Assembly (NCBI GenBank): GCA_044224495.1
Contig: JBGAKG010000001.1
Span: 186,001-250,000 of the forward strand
Origin: JBGAKG01 sp044224495
GTDB lineage: Bacteria > Myxococcota_A > Polyangia > Polyangiales > Polyangiaceae
Reading direction: 5' to 3'
DNA: 64,000 nt
In this document: positions 26,885-35,159 of the stretch, piece after piece
Position numbering within the stretch: the first letter of the stretch is position 1
Layout: the number at the start of each line of letters is the position of its first letter
Made by a program: the position numbers and the translations under genes
The notes under the pieces: generated by a model
Database searches by the model: none
The model's input: only the letters and a program-made list of their open reading frames with translations
What the model was told of the DNA's origin: nothing

Positions 26885-27958
26885 TTACTCTAGACCCCCC
26901 GGGGGGGGTTGTCCACCTACATCGGTCTCCTCCGACACTGCGTAAACCGGCCGATCTCTCCCCTGCCCCGGCCACCGAATGAGGTTCCGAGGCTTCGCCG
27001 CGAGCGTCGCCAACACCAGCCCCAACACCGCCGCGTCGTGCTCGAACAGAATCAACGGCCCCGGCAGCGTCCCCTCGTGCACCCACATCCGGTGGCGGTC
27101 CGGCGCCACCGACGCCTGGAGCCGCTCCCGGAGCGCGAGGCCCCCCGCATCCCCCCGGCGATGGAAGTAGAGGAGCGTCAGCGGCCGCTCCCAGAACGCC
27201 TGGAAAGGACCATGCACCACGCCGCAGGCGTCCCAGACCGGTGGGTCGACGAGCCCGAGCCCCTCGACCAGCTTCACGCGCGGCAGCTGGAGCACCTCGG
27301 TGCAGCCCCCACCACACACGAGCGCCGCCCAATCGTCGAAGAGCGCCGGGCTGCCCGACTCCCCGCGCGCGAGAGCCTCTTCCACCGCGCGGGGGACCTC
27401 CCCCAGCGCCCCCACCCAATCCGGGACGACCCCGAGGCTCGCCGCCGCCGCCAGCGCCGCCCGCGTCGCCGCGACCGACGCGGCCGCTGGGCCCAGCACG
27501 CGGAGGAGGAGCTGCTCTTCGCGCTCGGGACCGTGCCGGACGATCCGCACCCCGGCGCGGGCGAGCTCGGCCGCGCGCGGATCGCTCGCGGGATCGAGCG
27601 CCGTCACGAGCACGACCTCGAGGTAGCGCTCACGACACCGGAGCGGGATGCGAGCGTTCGGCGAGAGCTGCTGCGACACGATCACGAGCACGTCCCCCGG
27701 CGGCGCCACCGGAGCGAGAAACGCGCTCGCCGGGGCGAACACCGCCGCGAGGCCCACCTCCGCGAGCACCGCGACGAGGACGCGCGCCGGTCCTTCGCTC
27801 GCACCGAGCCCGGTCACGACGAATCGCGTCCGCTCCCCGCGCGGGAGCGGAAGAGGATCGTTCTCCACCGCGGCGGCCCGTGCTAGCTCGTTCGGAAGCA
27901 GGCGCGCGCGCTCCCGCAGGATCGCGACGCTCTCTTCACTCTCTCGTTCGCCGTCCAT
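26885..27958 (-). CDS. SIS-domain (sugar isomerase-like) protein upstream of the RiPP precursor
   Basis: 357 residues. 'FVVTGLGASEGPARVLVAVL' (about 46-65) and 'VLVIVSQQLSPNARIPL' with 'VVLVTALDP' fit a SIS fold like the isomerase half of GlmS, which binds sugar phosphates; the usual Ser-Gln-x-Gly-x-Ser is changed to Ser-Gln-Gln-Leu-Ser. A second, weaker SIS-like half with 'LYFHRRGDAGG' follows. Substrate unknown. It ends 56 bases before the RiPP precursor on the same strand and may share its mRNA. A run of 6 C and 8 G (26895-26908) lies in its last codons. Confidence 0.55.
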   Translation of the reverse strand: MDGERESEESVAILRERARLLPNELARAAAVENDPLPLPRGERTRFVVTGLGASEGPARVLVAVLAEVGLAAVFAPASAFLAPVAPPGDVLVIVSQQLSPNARIPLRCRERYLEVVLVTALDPASDPRAAELARAGVRIVRHGPEREEQLLLRVLGPAAASVAATRAALAAAASLGVVPDWVGALGEVPRAVEEALARGESGSPALFDDWAALVCGGGCTEVLQLPRVKLVEGLGLVDPPVWDACGVVHGPFQAFWERPLTLLYFHRRGDAGGLALRERLQASVAPDRHRMWVHEGTLPGPLILFEHDAAVLGLVLATLAAKPRNLIRWPGQGRDRPVYAVSEETDVGGQPPPGGLE

Positions 27959-28610
27959 GTCGTTCCAGAGCTTCGCTCAGAGTCTTTGGGTCCTGCCGGT
28001 GCTCCCGTGGCTCGCGGCACCCATCGTACTCGTCTACGCGCTTCGCCAGCGGGGGTTTCTCCGCGCGTGGGGGCTCGCGTTCGCGCTCCTGATCGCGGGC
28101 GACGGCTATGCGAACGGTGCGCTCTCGCCCGTCCCCCCGAACACGGGCTGGGCCACGTTCTTTCAGGTGAGCTTCGTGATCATCGGCGATTTTCGCTACT
28201 ACCTCCTGATCGAAGAGGCGCGGACGCCGCGCCGGTCGCCCCTGTTCGTGGCGATCGCCTCGGTGGTGCTCGCCTTCGTCGTCCCACTCGCGGCCCAGTT
28301 CTTCCGCGCGACGACGTCCATCTCGACCAGCCCGCGCTGGACGTTCCTCACGTACGAGCTCCTGTTCCTCGGGTTCCTCCTCGTCTACGGGTTCGTGCTC
28401 CGCCGGCGCAAGACGCGCTTCGAGCGCACGCTCTTCCGGTTCGAGCTCGTCCAGTACCTGCTCTGGGCATCGCTCGACGTCCTCCTCTTGACCGTGAAGG
28501 CCGACGTGCTTCACCTCGTCCGCATCGTGCCCGACGTCCTGTACTACGTGCTGTTCGTCCCCTTCGCGCTCCACGCGCGCACGCGCCCGGGAGCGACCGA
28601 TGCTTCGTGA
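27957..28610 (+). CDS. Hypothetical polytopic membrane protein
   Basis: 217 residues with six hydrophobic helices, from ATG 27957. Charged residues are mostly in 'RRRKTRFERTLFRFE' and the helix ends. I do not recognise a family. It overlaps the next gene, a c-type cytochrome lipoprotein, by 11 bases, so the two are an operon and it may hold or serve an electron-transfer partner (inference). The start shares its bases with the divergent SIS gene. Confidence 0.6.
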   Translation: MSFQSFAQSLWVLPVLPWLAAPIVLVYALRQRGFLRAWGLAFALLIAGDGYANGALSPVPPNTGWATFFQVSFVIIGDFRYYLLIEEARTPRRSPLFVAIASVVLAFVVPLAAQFFRATTSISTSPRWTFLTYELLFLGFLLVYGFVLRRRKTRFERTLFRFELVQYLLWASLDVLLLTVKADVLHLVRIVPDVLYYVLFVPFALHARTRPGATDAS

Positions 28611-29451
28611 GGGCACCGCGCGCGCGATCCTCGGGGGCGTGGTGCTCGTCGCCGCGTTCGCCGGCGCGTGCACGAAGAAGGAGGAGCCCGCCGGCGATGC
28701 GCAGGCGAAGCTCACCTTCGTGAAGGACGGCGCGCAGCTCCGCTCGTCGACGCTCGCCGAGCTCTCGAAGACGATCCCCGCCGAGACGGTCACCGGGTGG
28801 GACCCGTACTACAAGAAGCAGAAGCGCTTCCGCGCGCTCCCCCTCAAGCGCGTGCTCGAGCTCGGCTTCGCGGGCGAGACGGACCTCGCGCAGAAGGAGT
28901 TCGTGCTCCGCGCGAAGGACGGGTACGCGGTCTACTTCCGCGGCGCGCTCGCGCTCGAAGACGGGGCCTACGTCGCCTTTGCCGATCTCGACGTCGCGGC
29001 GTGGGAGCCGATCGGTCCGCAGCAGGCCAACCCGGGGCCGTTCTACGTCGTGTGGAGCAAGCCCGAGCAAGCCGAGCTCGAGGCGCACCCGCGCCCGTGG
29101 CAGCTCGAGAAGATCGAGATGCTCCGCTTCGAGGCGGCGTATCCGCACACGAGCCCCGGCGAGCTCCCCGCGACCGATCCGGCCGTGCAGGGCTACCACC
29201 TCTTCCGCGATCGCTGCTTCAAGTGCCACGCGATCAACCGCGAGGGCGGGCGCGTCGGGCCGGATCTCAACGTCCCGAAGAACGTGCTCGAGTACCGGCC
29301 CGAAGAGCAGGTGCGCGCCTACGTGAAGAACCCGCTCGCCTTCCGCTACGGCAACATGCCGCCGCACCCCGATCTGACGGAGCAGAACCTGGACGAGCTC
29401 GTCGCGTACCTCCGCGCCATGCAGGCGCGGAAGCACGACGACGCAAACTGA
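28600..29451 (+). CDS. Lipoprotein c-type cytochrome with N-terminal oxidoreductase-like domain
   Basis: 283 residues. The lipobox FAGAC places it on the outer side of a membrane. Residues 35-175 resemble the molybdopterin-type oxidoreductase fold in layout ('VTGWDPYYKKQKRFRALPLK', 'KDGYAVYFRGALALEDGAYV') but carry no cofactor Cys. The C-terminal domain is a class I cytochrome c: heme site CFKCH (about 206-210) and distal Met in 'RYGNMPPHPDLTEQNLDELV'. It likely passes electrons in a periplasmic redox chain. The ATG overlaps the end of the membrane-protein gene. Confidence 0.82.
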   Translation: MLREGTARAILGGVVLVAAFAGACTKKEEPAGDAQAKLTFVKDGAQLRSSTLAELSKTIPAETVTGWDPYYKKQKRFRALPLKRVLELGFAGETDLAQKEFVLRAKDGYAVYFRGALALEDGAYVAFADLDVAAWEPIGPQQANPGPFYVVWSKPEQAELEAHPRPWQLEKIEMLRFEAAYPHTSPGELPATDPAVQGYHLFRDRCFKCHAINREGGRVGPDLNVPKNVLEYRPEEQVRAYVKNPLAFRYGNMPPHPDLTEQNLDELVAYLRAMQARKHDDAN

Positions 29452-29470
29452 CGCGACGGCAGACGAGCCC

Positions 29471-30484
29471 TTACTTGAGCTCCCACGCCTCCACGGCGTT
29501 GTCCATGAACAACGGGACGAGCACGCGCTTGCGCTTCGTGTCGAAGCCGATGTCCGCCGGTGCCTTCAGGTTGGTGAACGCCGGCTCGAACGTGCCGCCG
29601 AGCTTGCCCTTGTAGACGGCGGAGCCTTCCCAGCTCGAGACGAGGATCCAGTCGCCGGCCCACACGAGGCCGTCGAGCCCGCCCTTCGGCGTCTTCGTGA
29701 CCTCTTGCTTCGCGCCCTTGTCGTCGAGCTTGAAGACCTCGTTCGACGCGAACGTGTTGACGTAGATGTTCTTGTCCGCCGCCCACACGCCGTTCGGACG
29801 GTTGAGGTCCTTGCCCTTGGCGAGGACCTTCATGCGCTGGCCCGAGGGCTTCGAGAAGTCGAGCTCGATCACCGCATCGGTGCCGGTGCCCTCGAAGTCG
29901 CCCTTCGCCCCGGCCTTCATCCCGCTGTCGGTGACGTAGATCTTGCCGTTGGTCGAAGCGACGTCGTTGAGGAACGTCGCGCCGGCGACCTCGAAGTTCT
30001 CCTTCGGGGCGCCACTCTTGAGGTCGAACGAGCGGACGAACCTGATGTCGGCGACGTAGAGCTGGCCGTTGGCGATCGCCATGCCCTTCGGCGCGTTCAG
30101 CGTGACCTTGTTCGCTCCGCCGGCGACCCACTTCTCCTTCGTGATCTTGCCGTCGGGCCCGACCTCGGAGATGAAGCCGTTGTTGTCGGCGTCGAGCGGA
30201 CCGCCGTTGATGTTGGAGACGAAGTAACGGTCGCCGTCCGGATCGTAGAGCACGCTCTCGGGCGTCATGAATCCGGCGGTGTGCCAGGCGGCCGTCGGTC
30301 CGGCCGGCGGCGGCGTGGCCACGGTCGAGCTCGGAGCAGCGCTCGGCACGTCCTGTGCGGTCGTGGTGGTGGTCCCGCTCGCGCTCGCGCTCGGCGCGGG
30401 CGGCGAGTCCGCCGGCGGCGTGCCACCGTTGCAGGCGGCGAGCGAGAGGACGACGAAAGCGGAGGAAATCAGGGAGCGTCGCAT
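29471..30484 (-). CDS. SMP-30/NHL-type beta-propeller lipoprotein
   Basis: 337 residues from ATG 30484, with AAAGGTG eight bases upstream; longer frames run across the divergent promoter region. Lipobox LSLAAC. After a Pro/Ser/Thr linker (20-65) the body is a six-bladed propeller with repeated 'ANGQLYVADI', 'TNGKIYVTDSG', 'ADKNIYVNTFA' blades, as in SMP-30/gluconolactonase proteins. Enzymatic residues cannot be judged, and it may only bind ligands. It converges on the cytochrome gene with a 19-base gap. Confidence 0.75.
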   Translation of the reverse strand: MRRSLISSAFVVLSLAACNGGTPPADSPPAPSASASGTTTTTAQDVPSAAPSSTVATPPPAGPTAAWHTAGFMTPESVLYDPDGDRYFVSNINGGPLDADNNGFISEVGPDGKITKEKWVAGGANKVTLNAPKGMAIANGQLYVADIRFVRSFDLKSGAPKENFEVAGATFLNDVASTNGKIYVTDSGMKAGAKGDFEGTGTDAVIELDFSKPSGQRMKVLAKGKDLNRPNGVWAADKNIYVNTFASNEVFKLDDKGAKQEVTKTPKGGLDGLVWAGDWILVSSWEGSAVYKGKLGGTFEPAFTNLKAPADIGFDTKRKRVLVPLFMDNAVEAWELK

Positions 30485-30640
30485 GGTGGGCACCTTTCGA
30501 AGCGCGGTCGACCGCGCAGCTGGACGGTCGCGGAAGGTACACCCATCGGCGGCGAGGATCACGCCTCGCAGCTCGACCGTGAGGGCCGGCTCGACCGTGA
30601 CGCCTCGGCGGTATGGAAGATGCACCTCTCGAGGCGACCG

Positions 30641-31813
30641 ATGTCGAACGCTGCCGTCACCCTCACGCCTCCCGCGCGCCGAACCGTCCTCGTGGTCGAC
30701 GACGACGAACCGCTCGCCCACGCGTGCAAACGCGTGCTCGAACGCTTCGGCTGGGAAGCCCGCGTCGCGCACGATGCGAACCGCGCGATGGAGATCCTCC
30801 TCGAGCGCACCACCGATGCCGTCGTGTGCGACATCAACCTGCCCGGTGCGAACGGTGTCAATTTGCTCGAGTTCGTGCGTCAAGCCGACATCGACGTTCC
30901 ATTTCTACTCGTCACCGGCGACCCGACCATCCGCACCGCGATCGATGCGGTCGAGCTCGGCGCGGCCGAGTACATGGTCAAGCCCGTCGCCCCGGACGAG
31001 CTCCACGCGCGGCTCGAGCGCGCGTGCATCGCACACCGCGAGCGCCACTCCGTCCTCCCCGAGTCCCCGGGGAGCGGCCTCTTGCCCCGCCCGCCCGGCG
31101 TCGTGGCGTTCGAGCAAGCGCTCGAGAAGCTCTACCTCGTCTTCCAGCCCATCTACGATCTGCGGAGCGGCGAGCTGTACGCGTTCGAAGCGCTCATGCG
31201 CTCGAACCACGAGACGATGAAGACGCCGCTGGCGCTCCTGGATGCCGCCGAGGAGTTCGGGCGCCTCCACGAGCTCGGCCGGCGCGTGCGCAACCTCGCG
31301 AGCGATGCGCTCCCGCGCGCGCCCGACGGGACGTACCTCTTCGTCAACCTCCACGCCGCCGATCTCCAGGACGTTGGGCTCTACGCCGAGGTCGCGCCCC
31401 TCTCCGGGCTCGGCAAGCGGATCGTCCTCGAGATCACGGAGCGCGCGTCGATGAACGACGTGTCCGAGCCGCACCGCTGCATGCAGAAGCTCCGTCGCTT
31501 CGGCTTCCGCATCGCGATCGACGATCTGGGCGCCGGCTACGCCGGGCTCAACAGCCTCGCCACGCTCGAGCCCGAGATCGTCAAGCTGGACATGAGCCTC
31601 GTCCGCAACATCCACGTCGACCCGACGCGCGAGCGCGTCGTCGACTCCATGGTGACGCTCTGCCATGGGCTCGGGATCAAGGTCGTCGCCGAAGGGATCG
31701 AGACGCCGAGCGAGCTCAACGTCGTTCGCGCGCTCGGCTGCGACTTCGGGCAGGGCTACGGCCTCGGCCGCCCCGCCCCCTCGTTCGACGTCCCGCGCAT
31801 CCTGCGCGGCTGA
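30641..31813 (+). CDS. Response regulator with EAL c-di-GMP phosphodiesterase domain
   Basis: 390 residues from ATG 30641 (GAGG six bases upstream). The receiver domain (15-135) has 'VLVVDDDEPLAHA', the phospho-acceptor Asp in 'VVCDINLPGANG', Thr in 'FLLVTGDP' and Lys in 'YMVKPVAPDE'. The EAL domain (150-385) keeps 'AFEALMR', 'VNLHAADL', 'LEITERAS', 'IAIDDLGAGYAGL', 'EIVKLDMSLV' and 'VAEGIETPSE', the metal and catalytic residues, so it should hydrolyse c-di-GMP. It is divergent from the propeller lipoprotein. No histidine kinase is adjacent. Confidence 0.93.
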   Translation: MSNAAVTLTPPARRTVLVVDDDEPLAHACKRVLERFGWEARVAHDANRAMEILLERTTDAVVCDINLPGANGVNLLEFVRQADIDVPFLLVTGDPTIRTAIDAVELGAAEYMVKPVAPDELHARLERACIAHRERHSVLPESPGSGLLPRPPGVVAFEQALEKLYLVFQPIYDLRSGELYAFEALMRSNHETMKTPLALLDAAEEFGRLHELGRRVRNLASDALPRAPDGTYLFVNLHAADLQDVGLYAEVAPLSGLGKRIVLEITERASMNDVSEPHRCMQKLRRFGFRIAIDDLGAGYAGLNSLATLEPEIVKLDMSLVRNIHVDPTRERVVDSMVTLCHGLGIKVVAEGIETPSELNVVRALGCDFGQGYGLGRPAPSFDVPRILRG

Positions 31814-31819
31814 TCGACC

Positions 31820-33664
31820 TCACTCCACGAGCGGCAGCCGGCGCGGGCCGAGGCCTTTCGTCGAGCCTTCCTGCTCGGGCGTCTTGATGGGAGCGCCCTC
31901 GGTGGCGTCGTGGGCGCGCGCCGGCCCCCAGTCGCGCCAGTCGTCGCCGAGCGGACCCGGGAGCGTCGGCTGGACCGTGCGCTCGAGGAGCTGGAAGTCG
32001 TGGCGCACGGTGAGCTCGAGCGGGAGCCGGCTCCCCGGTGACGCCCCGCCCGCCTTGAACCACGCGCGTGCGGCCTCGACGTTCTTGCGGAGGACCCAGT
32101 GCTGCGCGTCCACCTTTGCCGCGGTCGAGAACGCTTCCATCATGCCGTCCAAGTCGCCGCGCGCCTTGGCGATGCACGCGAGGTGGTTCCACGCGAGACC
32201 CGGGAGCGGATAACCGAGCTCGAGCGCGCGGCGGACGTGCCGCTCGGCGTCGTCGAGCTTGCGCTCGTGGTAGAGCGCCGCGCCGAGGTCCATGTGCGCG
32301 GCGTGGTGATCGCCGAGCCGCTCGAGGATCGCGGCGAAGTCGGCCGCGGACTCGCGCCGCATCGTACGGAGCCCGTGGTTCCGCGCGAACCAGTCGTTCA
32401 TGAGCGCGGCGTCCTCGGGCGACGCATCGAACGGCGTCTTCAGCTCCTGGAAGTCCTGTGTAAAATACACGTTTCGATCGAGCCAGTCGCGCTCGGCCGC
32501 GTCGAAGTCCTTCGTCCCCGGGTAGACCGAGAGGCAGGAGAAGATGTACTCGTGCGGCTGCGCGCGATCGAGGAACGCGAGCGTCTCGCGGAAGCTCTCC
32601 GCGTCGTCGCCGCGGTTGCCCAGCATCATGTAGTAGCGGACCTTGATCCCGTACTTCTGCGCCAGACGCGTGGACTCGAGGATCTCGTCCGTGGTGATCT
32701 TCTTCTCGATCGCGTCGAGGATTCGTTGCGAGCCGCTCTCCACGCCCAACGAGAGGCGCTGGCACCCGGCGAGCCGCATCTCGCGCAACAGCTCGTCGGT
32801 CAGCAAGTCGACGCGCGTGTCGCAGCTCCAGAAGAACTGCAGCCCCTTCGCGCGGATCGCACGACATAGCTCGAGCACGCGCTTCTTGTGCGTGGTGAAC
32901 GTGTCGTCCTTGATCTGGATCATCTTCACGGGGAGGCGCGGGAGCACGCGCTCGATCGCGCCGAGGACGTACTCGATCGAGTTCGAGCGAAAGCCGCGGC
33001 CCCAGCTCGACTCCGCGCCGCAGAAGGTGCAGCTCCAAGGGCACCCGCGCGACGTCATGAGGATGTGCGTGTCGAACACGTGCTGCGGACACGCGAGGCG
33101 ATCCAGGTCCTCGACGTTCTTCCGGTTCGGCCCGAGCGCCGGCGTGCCGTCGTCCTCCCGCCAGACCGTGCCGGCGATTCCGCGCGTGCTCTCGCCGCGC
33201 CCCAGCCGCTCGAGGAGCTCGAGGAACGTGAAGTCGCTCTCGCCGACGCAGACGGTGTCGACGGCGCGGTAATGCGTCAGGAGCTCGGGGCCGAGCGGCG
33301 TGGCGTGCGGACCGCCGACGACGACGTGCGCCTTCGGGTGCACGCGTTTGATCTCCTGCGCCACGAGATCGACGCCGCGGCGGTTCGCCGTCCAACAGCT
33401 CATCGCGAAGACGTCGGCGTCGAGCCCCGCCACCAGCTCCTCGATCTTGGGCCAGACGAAGGCGGAGAGGTTCAGCACCTTGACCTGATGGCCGGCGCGC
33501 ATCGCCCCCGCGCCCAGGGCAAGGAGCCCGTAGGGGATCTGGAAGAAGTCGGCGTCGAGGTCACCCTCGCGGTACTCGGCGGGCGGTCCCTCGCCCTTGG
33601 GGTACGGGAGGCCCCCCGGCGGAGCGATCTTCCACGGCGGCGGATAGAGGAGCGCGACCCTCAT
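31820..33664 (-). CDS. B12-binding radical SAM protein with C-terminal TPR-like repeats
   Basis: 614 residues. The N-terminal 150 residues look like a cobalamin-binding Rossmann domain ('NRRGVDLVAQEIKRVHPKAH', 'VVVGGPHATPLGPELL'). The radical SAM cluster motif is 'TSRGCPWSCTFCG' (Cys spacing CxxxCxxC, near residue 210). The barrel continues to about 430 with 'QRLSLGVESGSQRILD'. The last 150 residues contain TPR-like helices ('HAAHMDLGAALYHERKLDDA'). Members methylate unactivated carbons or rearrange substrates; the substrate here is unknown. Converges on the EAL gene with six bases between. Confidence 0.88.
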   Translation of the reverse strand: MRVALLYPPPWKIAPPGGLPYPKGEGPPAEYREGDLDADFFQIPYGLLALGAGAMRAGHQVKVLNLSAFVWPKIEELVAGLDADVFAMSCWTANRRGVDLVAQEIKRVHPKAHVVVGGPHATPLGPELLTHYRAVDTVCVGESDFTFLELLERLGRGESTRGIAGTVWREDDGTPALGPNRKNVEDLDRLACPQHVFDTHILMTSRGCPWSCTFCGAESSWGRGFRSNSIEYVLGAIERVLPRLPVKMIQIKDDTFTTHKKRVLELCRAIRAKGLQFFWSCDTRVDLLTDELLREMRLAGCQRLSLGVESGSQRILDAIEKKITTDEILESTRLAQKYGIKVRYYMMLGNRGDDAESFRETLAFLDRAQPHEYIFSCLSVYPGTKDFDAAERDWLDRNVYFTQDFQELKTPFDASPEDAALMNDWFARNHGLRTMRRESAADFAAILERLGDHHAAHMDLGAALYHERKLDDAERHVRRALELGYPLPGLAWNHLACIAKARGDLDGMMEAFSTAAKVDAQHWVLRKNVEAARAWFKAGGASPGSRLPLELTVRHDFQLLERTVQPTLPGPLGDDWRDWGPARAHDATEGAPIKTPEQEGSTKGLGPRRLPLVE

Positions 33665-33701
33665 CGGAACGAGTGTAGCTCAGTCTGCTACCTTTCGAGG
33701 G

Positions 33702-33941
33702 ATGGTGGACCGCCTTCAACTCGCCGCCGACGCCGCCGAGATCCTGGATCGCCTCGGGATCGTCGCCTACGGCAAGCGTGTGGACGGGCGCGTCTCGCTC
33801 GACGGCTTCGCGCAGGTGGGGGGCCGCCGCGTCGCGTTCAGCTACGAGATCGACGACGACGATGCGACCGCCGAGGCGCTCGCCGCGCAGTGCATGGCGA
33901 AGGTGCGCGAGGCGGTCGGCGGCGCATCGCCCGCCGGTTGA
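33702..33941 (+). CDS. Small hypothetical protein
   Basis: 79 codons, ATG with GAGGG just upstream. 'AADAAEILDRLGIVAYGKRV' and 'AFSYEIDDDDATAEALAAQC' give a plausible alpha/beta mini-domain. No family recognised. It is divergent from the radical SAM gene by 37 bases, and its stop abuts the end of the next convergent gene. Confidence 0.5.
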   Translation: MVDRLQLAADAAEILDRLGIVAYGKRVDGRVSLDGFAQVGGRRVAFSYEIDDDDATAEALAAQCMAKVREAVGGASPAG

Positions 33942-34796
33942 TCACGGGCGCCGAACGACGACGCTGTCGAACGCGAGCTCGTCGCTCGGATCGGCCGCCT
34001 GCATCGTGTCGTTCCATGCGCCCACGCGGAAGACGATCTTCGCCGGATCCGGGATCGCGAAGCCCGCGACCGTGATGACGGACTTCCCGTCCAGGAGGAG
34101 CTGCACGCTCATCGGCTGGTACGTCCACACGAAGCGGAGGTGATGCCAACCCGCGCCGAGCACCCCGAGCGCGGGGAGGTCCTTGAGGGTGGGGATGCCG
34201 CCGGTCGCCGTCAGCCGAAACCCGAGCGACGTCCGCACGAGGTGGACCGCACCGAGCGCGTTCTCGTTGCCGTTCGGCGTCACGGAGACGTAGGTCACGA
34301 TCTGGTTCGGGCCGAGCGTCGTCGTGATGCCCCGCACGTCGACGTCGAGGACGGCCGACGGGAGGAGCGGAACGCTCGCTTCGATGCGCTTCGTCCCCGA
34401 GCCTGCGTTGCCCATGACCGGCAGCACGGCGCGGAGGTGGTTCGGCGGCGATGGCGAAGGGTCGTTCGTGATCCCGATCGACCCCGCGCCGAGATCCACG
34501 AGCGCCCAACCGCCGTCGCCGAGCGTCGCGCGATCGAAATCCGCGCAGGCGCTCACGTTGCGACCGGCATCGTCGGCCGACTCGGTGTCGCAGAAGGTCG
34601 TGACCGCCACGTCGGGGACGCTCACCGCATCGGTGGCGGACGCGTCCGCGACGGCGCCGTCGGGTGGCGGCGGCGCCGTCGTATCCGGAGCGACCGACGC
34701 GTCGTCCCCGGGGGCGGCGTCGTTCGACGGCGTGACGAACGAATCGGTGGAGCAACCTGCGAGCAGGCAGACGACGAGTGCGGTCCCAATCCGCAT
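33942..34796 (-). CDS. Lipoprotein with LamG-like lectin domain
   Basis: 284 residues from ATG 34796, with GGGAGG nine bases upstream. The signal peptide ends CLLAGC. An Asp/Ala/Pro/Thr linker (22-65) leads to a beta-sandwich of LamG/concanavalin type: 'GWHHLRFVWTYQPMSVQLLL' with 'DGKSVITVAGFAIPDPAKIV' is the typical back-sheet pattern. Cell-surface binding of a glycan or polymer is likely but the ligand is unknown. Confidence 0.65.
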   Translation of the reverse strand: MRIGTALVVCLLAGCSTDSFVTPSNDAAPGDDASVAPDTTAPPPPDGAVADASATDAVSVPDVAVTTFCDTESADDAGRNVSACADFDRATLGDGGWALVDLGAGSIGITNDPSPSPPNHLRAVLPVMGNAGSGTKRIEASVPLLPSAVLDVDVRGITTTLGPNQIVTYVSVTPNGNENALGAVHLVRTSLGFRLTATGGIPTLKDLPALGVLGAGWHHLRFVWTYQPMSVQLLLDGKSVITVAGFAIPDPAKIVFRVGAWNDTMQAADPSDELAFDSVVVRRP

Positions 34797-35159
34797 GGCA
34801 ATGGCCTCCCGAGTGAGAAATCGACGACGACGACTAAAGGACGAACGCACGCTGCCGTTCCACGAGACGTAACCGATGAGCGCCGAACGGAGCACGACGA
34901 TGCGGGAACCTCACGGGGACGAGCGGACGACCACGCCCGCGCCTCCCACCTATCCCGAAGGGCTCCCCGCTTCGCGCGGCGAGCGCCACTACCACCACGA
35001 TGCGGCGGAGACCGACGAGCGCTCCACGGCGAGGCCGCCGTCGCGCTCGCGCCATCGCCTTCGCCAGCGACGGGAGACGAGTGAGCTCCACGAGGTGCTT
35101 GCTCCCCGCAACGGAAGAGACCCCCGGAGCGAGTGACGGAGAGACGAAGCGGCGACGGC
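34797..35159 (-). other. 363-base region without a supported gene
   Basis: The region lies between the LamG-like lipoprotein start and the end of the sigma-54 activator gene. Apart from the lipoprotein's ribosome site (GGGAGG near 34808) I see no clear promoter, terminator or RNA. An open frame of 86 codons at 34876-35136 is charged and Pro-rich without a ribosome site and is not annotated. Confidence 0.5.

Noticed and set aside
26895..26908. Run of six C and eight G considered as a phase-variation switch of the SIS gene
   Set aside because: It lies in the last few codons, so slippage would alter only the extreme C-terminus; no evidence of variation.
34876..35136. Open frame of 86 codons in the gap before the sigma-54 activator
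   Set aside because: No ribosome site, low-complexity charged/Pro sequence and no recognisable motif.
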